From NCBI GenBank assembly GCA_022510565.1, contig JAFLTE010000006.1:1-64000 (forward strand): 64,000 nucleotides of DNA. Reading direction: 5' to 3'. The position numbers and the translations under genes are program-made. Source of the DNA: Lachnospiraceae bacterium. GTDB lineage: Bacteria > Bacillota > Clostridia > Lachnospirales > Lachnospiraceae. The notes beneath the pieces are model-generated. The model was not told the DNA's origin and did not search any database. It saw only the letters and a program-made list of their open reading frames with translations. This document shows, piece by piece, positions 18,172 through 27,498 of the stretch (positions within the stretch are counted from its first letter, which is position 1; each line of letters opens with the position of its first letter).

Positions 18172-20607
18172 CTATTTGCTTGCTGCCTCCTGCATCTTTG
18201 CTGCCAGCTGCTCCAGCCACCGGCTTACCGTTTCATTGCAGACATCATAATCAATTCGATTCATCGCCTCGGAAACTTCTTTCATGTAATCGGCCCATTC
18301 CTGTGCCAAATCATACTTGGAAAGTTCCTCTATAATCTCCTCTCCGCGGATTGAATCATAAGTGATGACGCTTTCCAGAAGCTGTTCCAAAATCCCCTTT
18401 AACGTTTCGTCGTCAATCGCACCCTTTTCTCCGGGCTCCTGTCCCGCCTTTGTGTGATATGGCAAAATCACGTCATACAGATTCCGATACATATCAAGCA
18501 GCGTAGGTGTTCGCGCGATAATAGGTCCCCACTCACTGTTCTTGCCGTTTAATTCAAGATCTTTCGCCAATTCAGACAATTCCATGGCTCCTATGGATTT
18601 GGAAATGCTCTTGAGGGAATGTACCTCAATCGTGTATGTCTCGAGATCTCCTGCTTCCACCGCTTTTTCGATAATGTTCGCTTTCTCTTCTATTGTATCC
18701 ATATAATCGGAAAGCACTTCCCTGTAGAGATTTTCATCGTCTCCGGAATACTGCATACCCACCGCCACATCGATACCTTCCATCTTCCATGACAAAGAAC
18801 CGGTCGGCGTTTTAGAGTTCTCCTCTTTATATCCGTCTTCCTCAAAACCCCTGTTTGATATGACTTTGTCAGCGGGCAGCCATTTACGAAGTGCCCTGTC
18901 CATGATACGCATTTCAATGGGCTTCGGAACAAAATCGTTCATGCCCGCTTCTATAAACATCTCCCTGGCGCCGCGCACTGCATTGGCCGACAACGCTATA
19001 ATAGGCATCGCGCGGAAACGCTCCTCCTCCAACCCACGTATGATTTTGGTTGCCTCGGAACCGTCCATCTGCGGCATCATGTGATCCATGAAAACCAGAT
19101 CGTATTCTCGATTTCTTACCATCTCTATTGCCATTGGGCCGCTGTCTGCCGTCTCAATATGCATCTTATATGGGCGAAGAAGCCCTTCAGCCACTTTCAG
19201 ATTTACCTTATTGTCATCAACAAGCAATATTCTCGCGTCCGGTGCAGTAAAAGTGGTATGCTTCTCTTCTTTATTGCGGGAATTTACTCTGGTAGCTCCA
19301 CGCTCCTCCTGCTTGATGGATTGTTGCAGTACCATCTGCGGATCCGTTTCAATGCACGGTCTTGCATCTATTACTTCCTGTATTACCGTAAACGAGAATT
19401 CGGAACCTTTCCCCAGAACACTCTTAGCCAGAATCGTACCACGCATTAAATCGACAAGTCTCTTGGAGATAACAAGTCCCAGACCGCTGCCACCTTTGGC
19501 GCGGTTTCTGCTGCTGTCTCCCTGTCTGAATTTAGTAAACAAGTCCTTCAACTGCTCCTGCGCGATGCCGATACCGGTATCTGTCACACAGACTTTCAGT
19601 TCAATCTCTTTATCTTGCCCGTTCACCGGCGTGAAATCCACTTCCAGGTGTATTGTACCTTTCTCGGTATATTTTGCCGCATTGCTTAACAGATTCATGA
19701 TAACCTGCTTAATTCGTACATCGTCGCCTCGCAGGCGGGAAGGAATATTCGGATTCGTATCTACCAATAATACGACCTGTTTTTCTGCGAGTATCACCTG
19801 TATTGCATTCACGACATCATGCACAAGCGACGTTATCTCATACTCCTCTTCCGTAATCTCAAGCGTGTCGGAGCGCATCTTCGTGACATCAAGGATATTT
19901 TCAATAATAGATACGAGTTCATCTCCTGCCGCGCGAATATTGTACAGATATTCTTTCTCCTGTTCAGGCAGCGAATCGTTACTAAGCGCCAACTCCACCA
20001 TTCCGGTGATTGCGTTCATCGGCGTTCTGATCTCGTGGCTCATATTGGCAAGAAAATCTTCCTTCGCCTGCGCCGCCGCTTCCGCCTCGTTCGCTTTCTG
20101 CTCTACCATCATCTGAATTCTCTGCTGTCGTTTAATCAGCATAATTAACAGAAACTGCACCAAATACACACTGAAAATGCGAATGGTAATTGCAATGGAG
20201 CTGTCGCGCACGATATAATACCGCCATTCTCCCTGCACAACCAATCTGTACATAACATAAATAGTGAAAAGCACCACCATCAGATAATTCGCTTTTAAAA
20301 AATGGTAAAAAGAGATAAGGCAGACCGCCGCACAAAACACGGTAAAAATCTCCGTGAATTCATGCAGCATAATACCATACGCAGATATGTTGATAAATGT
20401 TAAAACCGTCATTGTATATGCCTGAATGTCGACTCTGTCATCATGTACTCTCTGTACTATCAGGCTTAGAACAAGACCGAAGAAGGGTATAATAAGCCAT
20501 CTTCTATCCAGATTAAGATAGAAAATAATACTTATAACATATAATGAATAGAAGCAAAAAGCTCCGAACAGATAGCGCGGAATATTATCCTTTTCGTTTT
20601 TCCCCAT
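18172..20607 (-). CDS. hybrid sensor histidine kinase (HisKA-HATPase-REC-Hpt)
   Basis: 811 residues. A membrane domain of about six TM helices (~10-165) with hardly any extracellular loop, a short coiled coil, HisKA with MSHEIRTPMNA, HATPase_c (LLSNAAKYT, DTGIGIA, SGLGLVIS), a receiver (~460-580, acceptor in LVFMDHMMP) and a C-terminal Hpt domain with HSLKSISKSIGA. A full phosphorelay in one chain. The next gene downstream is the AraC regulator (3 bases) and upstream a lone receiver (36 bases), probably one operon. No DNA-binding output is fused, so the lone receiver or the AraC protein may be the end point. Confidence 0.9.
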   Translation of the reverse strand: MGKNEKDNIPRYLFGAFCFYSLYVISIIFYLNLDRRWLIIPFFGLVLSLIVQRVHDDRVDIQAYTMTVLTFINISAYGIMLHEFTEIFTVFCAAVCLISFYHFLKANYLMVVLFTIYVMYRLVVQGEWRYYIVRDSSIAITIRIFSVYLVQFLLIMLIKRQQRIQMMVEQKANEAEAAAQAKEDFLANMSHEIRTPMNAITGMVELALSNDSLPEQEKEYLYNIRAAGDELVSIIENILDVTKMRSDTLEITEEEYEITSLVHDVVNAIQVILAEKQVVLLVDTNPNIPSRLRGDDVRIKQVIMNLLSNAAKYTEKGTIHLEVDFTPVNGQDKEIELKVCVTDTGIGIAQEQLKDLFTKFRQGDSSRNRAKGGSGLGLVISKRLVDLMRGTILAKSVLGKGSEFSFTVIQEVIDARPCIETDPQMVLQQSIKQEERGATRVNSRNKEEKHTTFTAPDARILLVDDNKVNLKVAEGLLRPYKMHIETADSGPMAIEMVRNREYDLVFMDHMMPQMDGSEATKIIRGLEEERFRAMPIIALSANAVRGAREMFIEAGMNDFVPKPIEMRIMDRALRKWLPADKVISNRGFEEDGYKEENSKTPTGSLSWKMEGIDVAVGMQYSGDDENLYREVLSDYMDTIEEKANIIEKAVEAGDLETYTIEVHSLKSISKSIGAMELSELAKDLELNGKNSEWGPIIARTPTLLDMYRNLYDVILPYHTKAGQEPGEKGAIDDETLKGILEQLLESVITYDSIRGEEIIEELSKYDLAQEWADYMKEVSEAMNRIDYDVCNETVSRWLEQLAAKMQEAASK

Positions 20608-20643
20608 TAGAAGTTCCCCTCATATATGCTACCGCTCGTAGTC

Positions 20644-21057
20644 TTACTTCGAAAGTGCTTTTGCCATCTTGTCAAGCAGAGCATCCTTTGCCACAGGTTT
20701 AATGATATATCCCGCCGGCTTCAGAGACAAACATTCCATGACCGTAGTCCTATCCGTCTGTCCTGTCAGGAAATAGACCGGTATGTCCTTGGTAGCTTCC
20801 CTGCTCTTGATAATCTTGAGCACGGCAGCGCCGTTATACATAGGCATCATGTAATCTAAAAGAATCAGATCAGGTGTATATTTCAACAGAAAATCTATCG
20901 CCACCTTGCCTGAATTTATCACCGTTACTTTGTATGCATCCTGTAAATAGTAACGCAACGTCTTAAGCATATTTACATCATCATCGATAATCAAAATATG
21001 TTTTCTGTTCGTCTGCTCATTCGATTGTTCGAATAATATATTCTGCTTCTCCTCCAT
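20644..21057 (-). CDS. stand-alone receiver domain (CheY-like)
   Basis: 137 residues: ~20-residue polar N-terminus and one receiver domain with DDD, phospho-acceptor in LILLDYMMP, Thr in FLTGQ and Lys in IIKPVA. No output domain. It lies 36 bases upstream of the hybrid kinase and probably shuttles phosphate to or from its Hpt domain. Confidence 0.9.
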   Translation of the reverse strand: MEEKQNILFEQSNEQTNRKHILIIDDDVNMLKTLRYYLQDAYKVTVINSGKVAIDFLLKYTPDLILLDYMMPMYNGAAVLKIIKSREATKDIPVYFLTGQTDRTTVMECLSLKPAGYIIKPVAKDALLDKMAKALSK

Positions 21058-21228
21058 GTCCTCTTCCTCATCTCTATATTGTGCAAAGCTATAGTTATTT
21101 ATATTGTACCATTAAATAGTAATGGTTTCCACGATTTTTTTTAAAAAGGTTATGGTTTATAAAAGGACTGCTTTTTTCTTTACTTATACAATTTAATATA
21201 TTAAAGTAAAAATAGAAAGGATATTATA

Positions 21229-22878
21229 TTGTTTATGCTTACAATCACAGGTCAATCGATTTCTTCCGAGTTGGCAATCGGAACGATTCGATTCTATCGA
21301 CATATCAAAAATATTATCGGCGATACCGTCGCTGAAGACTCGCAGGCAGAGCTTATACGCTATCAGTCTGCCTATCAGACCAGCATGGATCAGCTTGAAC
21401 ATCTCTATCATAAGACGAAGCTGGAGATTAGTGCTGCAGAGGCGGATATTTTTGAAATGCATCGGATGCTCTTAGCTGACAGCCGATTTCATCACGCAAT
21501 CGAACAGGCCATTATAAAACAAAGTAAAACCGCGGAATATGCTGTTTACAGTGTGGGGCAGGATTTGTGGGAGCGTTTTATTGCCATGGAGGATCCGTAT
21601 CTTCAGGCGCGGGGCGCTGATATTCAGGATGTTATGAATCGGCTTCTTTACGCTTTGTCAGGCAAGAAGGCAAGCTCCTTCGACCACATTTCTGAGCCTT
21701 TTATTCTTATGGCACAGGATTTGACACCCAGCGAAACGGTACAGATGCGTTCCCCCAATCTGCTGGGCTTTGTCACCCATCAGGGAAGCCCTTACAGTCA
21801 TGCTGCGATTCTGGCTAAAACGATGGGCGTGCCCGCGCTGATGCACATAGATATTGATGAGAACTGGGACGGACACCTTGCCATTATTGACGGCGAAAAA
21901 CAATGTCTTTATATAGACCCGGACGAAGAACTGCTTCGTGAATATCAGACCAAACAATACTCCGAACAAAAGAAACGGGAGGAACTGTTGGCACTCAGAG
22001 ACCTGCCTGCCGTTACGCAGGATGGACACAAAGTAAAGCTGTATGCCAATGCAAACTCCCTCACCGACCTGTCTGCCGCCGCAGAGAATGGCGCGGAGGG
22101 CATTGGTTTATTCCGATCGGAATTTCTTTATCTAAACACATACGAATATCCGGACGAGGAGATGCAGTATGAAATCTATAAGAAAGTTCTGGAGCAGATG
22201 AAAGACAAGCATGTCGTAATCCGCACACTTGACCTCGGTGCCGACAAGAAAAGCCCCTATCTGACTTTGGAACCGGAAGAAAACCCTGCACTGGGTTATC
22301 GCGCCATCCGTATTTGCTTAAGTCAGCCTGAACTGTTTAAGGTACAGCTTCGGGCTCTGCTTCGTGCTGCCGCTCACGGCAAACTGCACATTATGTTTCC
22401 CATGATTATTTCCTTATGGGAAATACAGAGCATCAAGGAATTACTGGAAACCTGCAAGAAAGAGCTGACCGAAAAAGGAGTCCCCTACGGAGACCCCATT
22501 ATAGGCATTATGATAGAGACTCCTGCTGCCGCAATGATAGCTGACTCTCTGGCAAAGGAAGTGGATTTCTTCAGTATCGGCACCAACGATCTGGCGCAAT
22601 ACACACTGGCGCTGGACCGCAACAATGCGCTCCTGCACACTTTCTACAACCCCCATCATCCTGCACTGATCAGTATGATTGAAATGACCACCCAGGCTGC
22701 ACACAGGCACAACATTCCTGTATGCATCTGTGGAGAATCCGGCGCAGACCTCACTCTGACAAAGACTTTCCTCACCATAGGTGTAGACTCGATAAGCGTT
22801 GCGCCGGGCGCGCTGCTCCCTTTGAAAAAGACTATTCGGGAGACAGAATCTAACTGTCCGAGGAATGAAAATCAATAG
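21229..22878 (+). CDS. ptsI: PTS enzyme I (phosphoenolpyruvate-protein phosphotransferase)
   Basis: 549 residues from TTG 21229, which has AGAAAGG 8 bases upstream; ATG 21235 is an alternative. N-terminal HPr-binding helices, the phospho-His swivel domain with GSPYSHAAILAKTMG, and the PEP-binding barrel with EGIGLFRSEFL, IRTLDLGADK, IGIMIETPAA and CGESGAD. Moves phosphate from PEP to HPr. No HPr or EII gene is near, and it is slightly shorter than the usual ~570, so it may be a second EI copy. Its 3' end overlaps the convergent M56 gene by 29 bases. Confidence 0.9.
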   Translation: MFMLTITGQSISSELAIGTIRFYRHIKNIIGDTVAEDSQAELIRYQSAYQTSMDQLEHLYHKTKLEISAAEADIFEMHRMLLADSRFHHAIEQAIIKQSKTAEYAVYSVGQDLWERFIAMEDPYLQARGADIQDVMNRLLYALSGKKASSFDHISEPFILMAQDLTPSETVQMRSPNLLGFVTHQGSPYSHAAILAKTMGVPALMHIDIDENWDGHLAIIDGEKQCLYIDPDEELLREYQTKQYSEQKKREELLALRDLPAVTQDGHKVKLYANANSLTDLSAAAENGAEGIGLFRSEFLYLNTYEYPDEEMQYEIYKKVLEQMKDKHVVIRTLDLGADKKSPYLTLEPEENPALGYRAIRICLSQPELFKVQLRALLRAAAHGKLHIMFPMIISLWEIQSIKELLETCKKELTEKGVPYGDPIIGIMIETPAAAMIADSLAKEVDFFSIGTNDLAQYTLALDRNNALLHTFYNPHHPALISMIEMTTQAAHRHNIPVCICGESGADLTLTKTFLTIGVDSISVAPGALLPLKKTIRETESNCPRNENQ

Positions 22879-25240
22879 TTGATCCTTTGTCCAGATACAG
22901 AATAACAAAATGATACAACTTCTTAAGCCGTACACCATAATCTTCTTGTGATTCTGCCGCCTCGTCTGACCAGAGCGGACCGAATACCTCTTCCAAATCT
23001 GCTCTGTCATATGTCACAATCTCATTTCCGGAGCCTTCCGCAGGACTTATGACAAAATTGCATGTATCCAGATTTTTGATAGTGGCAAAGAGCATGACCG
23101 CATTGAAATACATCGCACCCTCATCCACGTTTTCCCGGTCGGTCGCAGTCTGTCGATAATTGACATCCAAAGATAAGCCGGTCTCCGGATCGGTCTGGAG
23201 TGTATGGATTGCGATATCTACATATTGTAATCCGTCAGGCTGAGGCAATGCGCTCACCAATGCCACGACTTTATATGCCTCGCCGAGATACTCTGTCCTG
23301 TTTGCCGCCAGCGCCTCAATCATTTCCTCACGTACTGCCCGGTTGATGCTCAGTACAATCACCTGTTCTGTAACTGCCTCAAGCTCGCTGTTGATATAGT
23401 CCATCTCACTTATATATTCATCTTTTACCCCAGAGTAATCGCCCTTCACATAGATATAACACCGCGCAGATGCCGCTGAGATTTCCGATGTTATCGGTCT
23501 ATTCACCACTATAATCTCTTCGTTAGGCAGATATTCAATTGGTTGTGTCATCGCTAATTCATCGAACTCATAACTGATTGTAACCTCCGACAAGTCTGTT
23601 TCGGAGGCCATTGAATTATCCGTCGAGCCTTCTTCCAGAATATATGTTGTATCATCATCTGTCACTTTAGTCATCTCATCGGGCATATCTTCACCGCTGT
23701 ACATATCCTCGTGTGCGATAATGCCGGCAGTACCCGGTACGCCTTCTGCCCCGCCGATGTTACTGTCTGTTCCCGGCACACCTTCACCATTTGAAGGAGT
23801 ATATGGGGTATATGTATGGGTTGTCGTTTCGTAGCCCGACGACGGAGTGATGGAAAGCATATACTGCCTCAGATACGGATTCCGTCCATAATTTCCCAAC
23901 GGAACAACTTCTCTTCCCTGCTCTATAAGCAGCACTGCCTCACCGTAAGACAACGTGCAGAATCTACCCACTTCTTCACCGGATGAAGCCTGATAGATAA
24001 TCACATTATCATCCCTGTCCGTCTCATAACCGCTAATCCCGGCAATGGTTTCCGGCAATCGAATCTGCATATCTCCCGTGATAAGCGTCAATGCACCCTC
24101 CCACATATTGCCGTGGAACAACGGATTCTTCGTAAACACCAATACCGATACCACGATGACCAGAACAAGCGCTGCCACCACCGCTGCACCTAACACGCGG
24201 GGTTTGTCGGCTATAAATTTAATGCGCTCCTTTACACTCTTACCGCTTCCCGTCATGGTCGTCGCTGTGCAGGCAATATCCGATAACCTGCTTTTTCTGG
24301 TGATGATGGAGAGCAAAGTCTCGCCATAGGAGATTCGTTCTTCCTCTCCCAACAGCAGGAGCGCCTCCTCATCGCAGGCAAGTTCACAATCTCGCTTGGA
24401 TAATACTGCCGCCACCCATACAAGCGGATTCATCCAATAAACAATGAGCAAAATACTGCGCACAATCGACCAGAAACTGTCACCATGCTTCTTATGGCAC
24501 ATTTCGTGGGTCAGTACATGGCGAAGCCTGTCCGGATCCTCCGCAATATCCGCCGTCAGATAAATTGATTCCCGAAAGGGAAGTCCGTACAGACAGGGTG
24601 ATGCGAGTCCTTCTATTGTGTAGATTTTAGCCTTACGCACGGCTCTGCTTATCTTATCATCTTCTATCCCCGGAACATCTTCATCCTGCGGCAGATTTAT
24701 CTTTGTTGACCACACTGACTCCGGCAGCAAAAATTCTTTGCGTCCTTTATGCAGTCTACGCGAGAAGATTATATTGGTGATAAGCATCCACAACGCCATG
24801 ATTATCATGCCGCCGCCCCAAATTCCACGAAAGATATCCAATAGGCTGAATCCTATTTTACCCGCCACAAAAACACTGGTCGGACCGTCTGTGCTGCCGG
24901 ATAGGTTCAGCGTTTCCCCCAACACATACCCTGCCACACGCCCCGCCCAAGTATTATCGGTTGACATCGCGAAAGACATCGGTAAAGAGACAGGTGTCTC
25001 CAACTGCTCTGTCACATCGCCAAACCTCGACTCCAGCATCTCGACTAAATCCATAATTCGAAACTCCTGTACGGATCCGATAGCCATATAAATCTGGGCC
25101 GTTGCCGGAATCATAAGGCGAAGCGCAACCAGAAGCCACAGCGCATATTGCAGCCTGCTGCTGATTTTCCCTCTAAAAACAACTCGTATCAACATGATAC
25201 ACAGTATCAAAACAGAAGATGTGATAATAATCTCTTTCAT
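22850..25240 (-). CDS. BlaR1/MecR1-type M56 metallopeptidase receptor
   Basis: 796 residues. Four-helix membrane domain with an M56 zinc peptidase: THEMCHKKHGD (HExxH variant, ~230) and the downstream Glu in ELACDEEALLLLG. After a fourth TM (~345-365) comes a ~430-residue extracellular part that lacks the STYK penicillin-binding motif of BlaR1. It contains a low-complexity linker with two GEGVPGT/AEGVPGT units and ends in a DUF4825-like module (VTYDRADLEEVFG...). So it senses something other than covalently bound beta-lactam. Follows blaI by 14 bases. Confidence 0.88.
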   Translation of the reverse strand: MKEIIITSSVLILCIMLIRVVFRGKISSRLQYALWLLVALRLMIPATAQIYMAIGSVQEFRIMDLVEMLESRFGDVTEQLETPVSLPMSFAMSTDNTWAGRVAGYVLGETLNLSGSTDGPTSVFVAGKIGFSLLDIFRGIWGGGMIIMALWMLITNIIFSRRLHKGRKEFLLPESVWSTKINLPQDEDVPGIEDDKISRAVRKAKIYTIEGLASPCLYGLPFRESIYLTADIAEDPDRLRHVLTHEMCHKKHGDSFWSIVRSILLIVYWMNPLVWVAAVLSKRDCELACDEEALLLLGEEERISYGETLLSIITRKSRLSDIACTATTMTGSGKSVKERIKFIADKPRVLGAAVVAALVLVIVVSVLVFTKNPLFHGNMWEGALTLITGDMQIRLPETIAGISGYETDRDDNVIIYQASSGEEVGRFCTLSYGEAVLLIEQGREVVPLGNYGRNPYLRQYMLSITPSSGYETTTHTYTPYTPSNGEGVPGTDSNIGGAEGVPGTAGIIAHEDMYSGEDMPDEMTKVTDDDTTYILEEGSTDNSMASETDLSEVTISYEFDELAMTQPIEYLPNEEIIVVNRPITSEISAASARCYIYVKGDYSGVKDEYISEMDYINSELEAVTEQVIVLSINRAVREEMIEALAANRTEYLGEAYKVVALVSALPQPDGLQYVDIAIHTLQTDPETGLSLDVNYRQTATDRENVDEGAMYFNAVMLFATIKNLDTCNFVISPAEGSGNEIVTYDRADLEEVFGPLWSDEAAESQEDYGVRLKKLYHFVILYLDKGSTIDFHSSDS

Positions 25241-25254
25241 ATAGTTATCCCGCC

Positions 25255-25629
25255 CTATTTCTTCTTTTGCTTCGCCTGCTCTAAAATATCATACAGCTCC
25301 TGTATTTCTTCTGCCGACAGAGCCTTATCTTCCACCATAGCATTGACCATCATGCCCAGGCTTCCTCTGTACACTTTCTGCAAGAATCCCCGTGTCTCCT
25401 GCATGGACACTTCCCCGCGCGGCACAATCGGGTAGAACACTTTGGCACGCCCAACCTTTCTATGAGCTACCGCGCCCTTGTTTTCCATACGGTTCAGCAT
25501 GGTAATGATAATATGTTTATCCCATGCCGTCTCCTCCTGCAGCGCCGCCGTCAGCTCAGTAATTGTTCTGCCTTCACTCTCCCAGAGCCAATTCATGATT
25601 TTCCATTCTCCGTCCGATAAATTGACCAT
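25255..25629 (-). CDS. BlaI/MecI/CopY-family repressor
   Basis: 124 residues, the typical size: N-terminal winged helix (~5-70, GEWKIMNWLWES, ITMLNRMENKG) and C-terminal dimerisation helices (~80-120). The family represses its own operon until the partner M56 receptor triggers its cleavage. It overlaps no other gene and its promoter region carries repeated GGTATAC boxes. Confidence 0.92.
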   Translation of the reverse strand: MVNLSDGEWKIMNWLWESEGRTITELTAALQEETAWDKHIIITMLNRMENKGAVAHRKVGRAKVFYPIVPRGEVSMQETRGFLQKVYRGSLGMMVNAMVEDKALSAEEIQELYDILEQAKQKKK

Positions 25630-25687
25630 AATATTCTACCTGCCTTTTCTTGTTGTTCTCCTGCATGATTCAGCTTTTTATGTATTG

Positions 25688-25764
25688 GTGCATACTACCC
25701 CCACTGCTAAATTTTGGTATACCCCTGTTTACCTTTGTGTTCTAATATTACTCCATAGGTATAC
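25688..25764. promoter_or_regulatory. repeated boxes upstream of blaI, candidate operator
   Basis: GGTATACCCCTGTTTACC (25716-25733) and GGTATACGCCTGTCAACC (25758-25775) match at 15 of 18 positions and are 42 bases apart, four helical turns. A related GGTGCATAC lies at 25688. They fill the 200-base gap upstream of blaI and probably bind the BlaI dimer. Confidence 0.55.
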
Positions 25765-25813
25765 GCCTGTCAACCTCTTTTTGAACAGTTTGCTACCACC
25801 TGCCTCAAGAAAA

Positions 25814-25843
25814 AAGTGCCCGGCTTAAAAGCCTAGGGCACTT
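25814..25843 (-). terminator. intrinsic terminator of the proS-ackA operon
   Basis: AAGTGCCC and GGGCACTT arms with additional inner pairs; on the minus strand the 3' arm is followed by TTTTTTC. The hairpin overlaps the last codons and TAG stop of the 149-residue gene. Confidence 0.85.
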
Positions 25844-26282
25844 GTTCTCCATACTTCTTATATAATTCATGTAATTTTTGTATGTCCTCTTCCGACATAC
25901 TGTTTTGCAGGTAGTCTTTTATCTGTTCGACGGAATCGCTGTTAATTCCGTCCCCTGCGATATCTATAAGATCGGACACCGTATCCTGATTGGCATATTT
26001 ACCGATAATTTCTTCGGCCATCTTCTTATCTTCTTCATCTATGCTGTCAACAATCGCTTTGGCCTTGGCTGCCGCCTCGGGGTCGCCGGAACTTTCCAAC
26101 GCCTTCTGAATCGCCTGCTGCATGAACTGTTCCGTCACTTTCCCGGTTACTGCAGACTGAATGCCGTCTTTGAAACTGCCGCTGACAAGCCCAATCAGAA
26201 CAATAACGCATACGACAATGACAAGAAGAAGCATAATTATCGTTCCGATGCCTTTCTTCTTTTTCTTCCTGCCTCTGCTCAT
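25833..26282 (-). CDS. single-TM hypothetical protein
   Basis: 149 residues: ten basic residues and Gly at the N-terminus, one TM helix (~13-34), then an acidic, helical extracellular or cytoplasmic domain rich in Glu, Asp and Ile. No catalytic motif recognised. It starts 1 base after ackA and ends in the operon terminator, so it belongs to the proS T-box transcript. Confidence 0.75.
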   Translation of the reverse strand: MSRGRKKKKKGIGTIIMLLLVIVVCVIVLIGLVSGSFKDGIQSAVTGKVTEQFMQQAIQKALESSGDPEAAAKAKAIVDSIDEEDKKMAEEIIGKYANQDTVSDLIDIAGDGINSDSVEQIKDYLQNSMSEEDIQKLHELYKKYGEQVP

Positions 26283-26283
26283 A

Positions 26284-27483
26284 TTAAGCTCCCGTCAGAC
26301 GTACGGTCTCTCTGGCAATCGCCAGCTCTTCGTTGGTAGGAACCACAAGCACTGCCACTTTGGAACCTTCCTCGGAGATAATTACTTCCTCGCCGCGAAG
26401 TTTATTTTTCTCAGAATTGATACTTGTACCCAAGAAACCAATGTACTGTGCGATTGATGCGCGCATTGCAGAGTCATTCTCTCCTACTCCGGCAGTAAAA
26501 ACAATGGCATCCACACCATTCATCGCCGCAGCATAAGCGCCGATATATTTTCCTACGCGATAAGCGTATGTTTCCAGAGCCGTCTTAGCTGCATCATTTC
26601 CCTTGGATGCCGCGTCAGACAAATCACGGAAATCGCTGGAAACACCATCGGACAAACCGAGAACGCCGGATTTCTTATTGCATACATTAATCACCTCGTC
26701 TGCGCTGATACCTTCTTTTTCCGCAATAAAAGTAATGATTGCCGGATCCAAATCGCCGGAACGCGTACCCATAATCAAACCTTCTAACGGAGTCAGACCC
26801 ATGGAAGTATCTACAGACTCGCCATACTTAACCGCAGATACGGAAGCGCCGTTTCCTAAATGACATACAATAATCTTTAACTCTTTGATATCCTTGCCCA
26901 AAATCTGTGCGGCACGTTTGGATACAAAATCATGGCTGGTGCCGTGGAATCCGTAGCGGCGCACTTTATGGTTCTCATAATAGGACAGCGGAAGTCCATA
27001 CAGATACGCTTTCTTCGGCATCGTCTGATGGAAAGCTGTATCGAACACGCCTACCATCGGTACATTAGGCATAATCTCTTTGCAGGAGTTAATGCCGATC
27101 AAATTCGCCGGATTGTGGAGCGGTGCCAAATCATTACACTGCTCAATCGCTGCAAGCACTTCATCATTCAGCACAACCGATGTGGCAAACTTCTCGCCGC
27201 CATGTACGATACGATGACCCACCGCACCAATCTCATCGAGAGACTTAATCACACCCACCTGCGGATCGGTCAGCTTCTCAATCACAAGCTTCACAGCTGC
27301 TGTGTGATTGGGCATATCCACTTCCGTCGTAACCTTGTCGCCGCCCTTAGGCTGATGCACGATTGCACTGCCGTCAATTCCGATTCTCTCACATAATCCC
27401 TTAGCCAGCACTTCTTCCGATTCACTGTCGATTAACTGATATTTCAGGGAAGAAGAACCACAGTTAATAACTAATATATTCAT
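26284..27483 (-). CDS. ackA: acetate kinase
   Basis: 399 residues, full length. ASKHA motifs: [11 protein letters not shown] at the N-terminus, [20 protein letters not shown] and FTAGVGEND. Makes ATP from acetyl phosphate, a main energy step in fermenters. Ribosome site AAGGAGG. It lies 15 bases after proS and not next to pta, its usual partner, so expression probably depends at least partly on the proline T-box promoter. Confidence 0.96.
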   Translation of the reverse strand: MNILVINCGSSSLKYQLIDSESEEVLAKGLCERIGIDGSAIVHQPKGGDKVTTEVDMPNHTAAVKLVIEKLTDPQVGVIKSLDEIGAVGHRIVHGGEKFATSVVLNDEVLAAIEQCNDLAPLHNPANLIGINSCKEIMPNVPMVGVFDTAFHQTMPKKAYLYGLPLSYYENHKVRRYGFHGTSHDFVSKRAAQILGKDIKELKIIVCHLGNGASVSAVKYGESVDTSMGLTPLEGLIMGTRSGDLDPAIITFIAEKEGISADEVINVCNKKSGVLGLSDGVSSDFRDLSDAASKGNDAAKTALETYAYRVGKYIGAYAAAMNGVDAIVFTAGVGENDSAMRASIAQYIGFLGTSINSEKNKLRGEEVIISEEGSKVAVLVVPTNEELAIARETVRLTGA

Positions 27484-27498
27484 TTTGTAACCTCCTTT

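Noticed and set aside
19088-20116. 342-codon plus-strand open frame opposite the hybrid kinase
   Set aside because: Antisense shadow; the minus strand codes conserved HisKA, HATPase and receiver motifs across the same bases.
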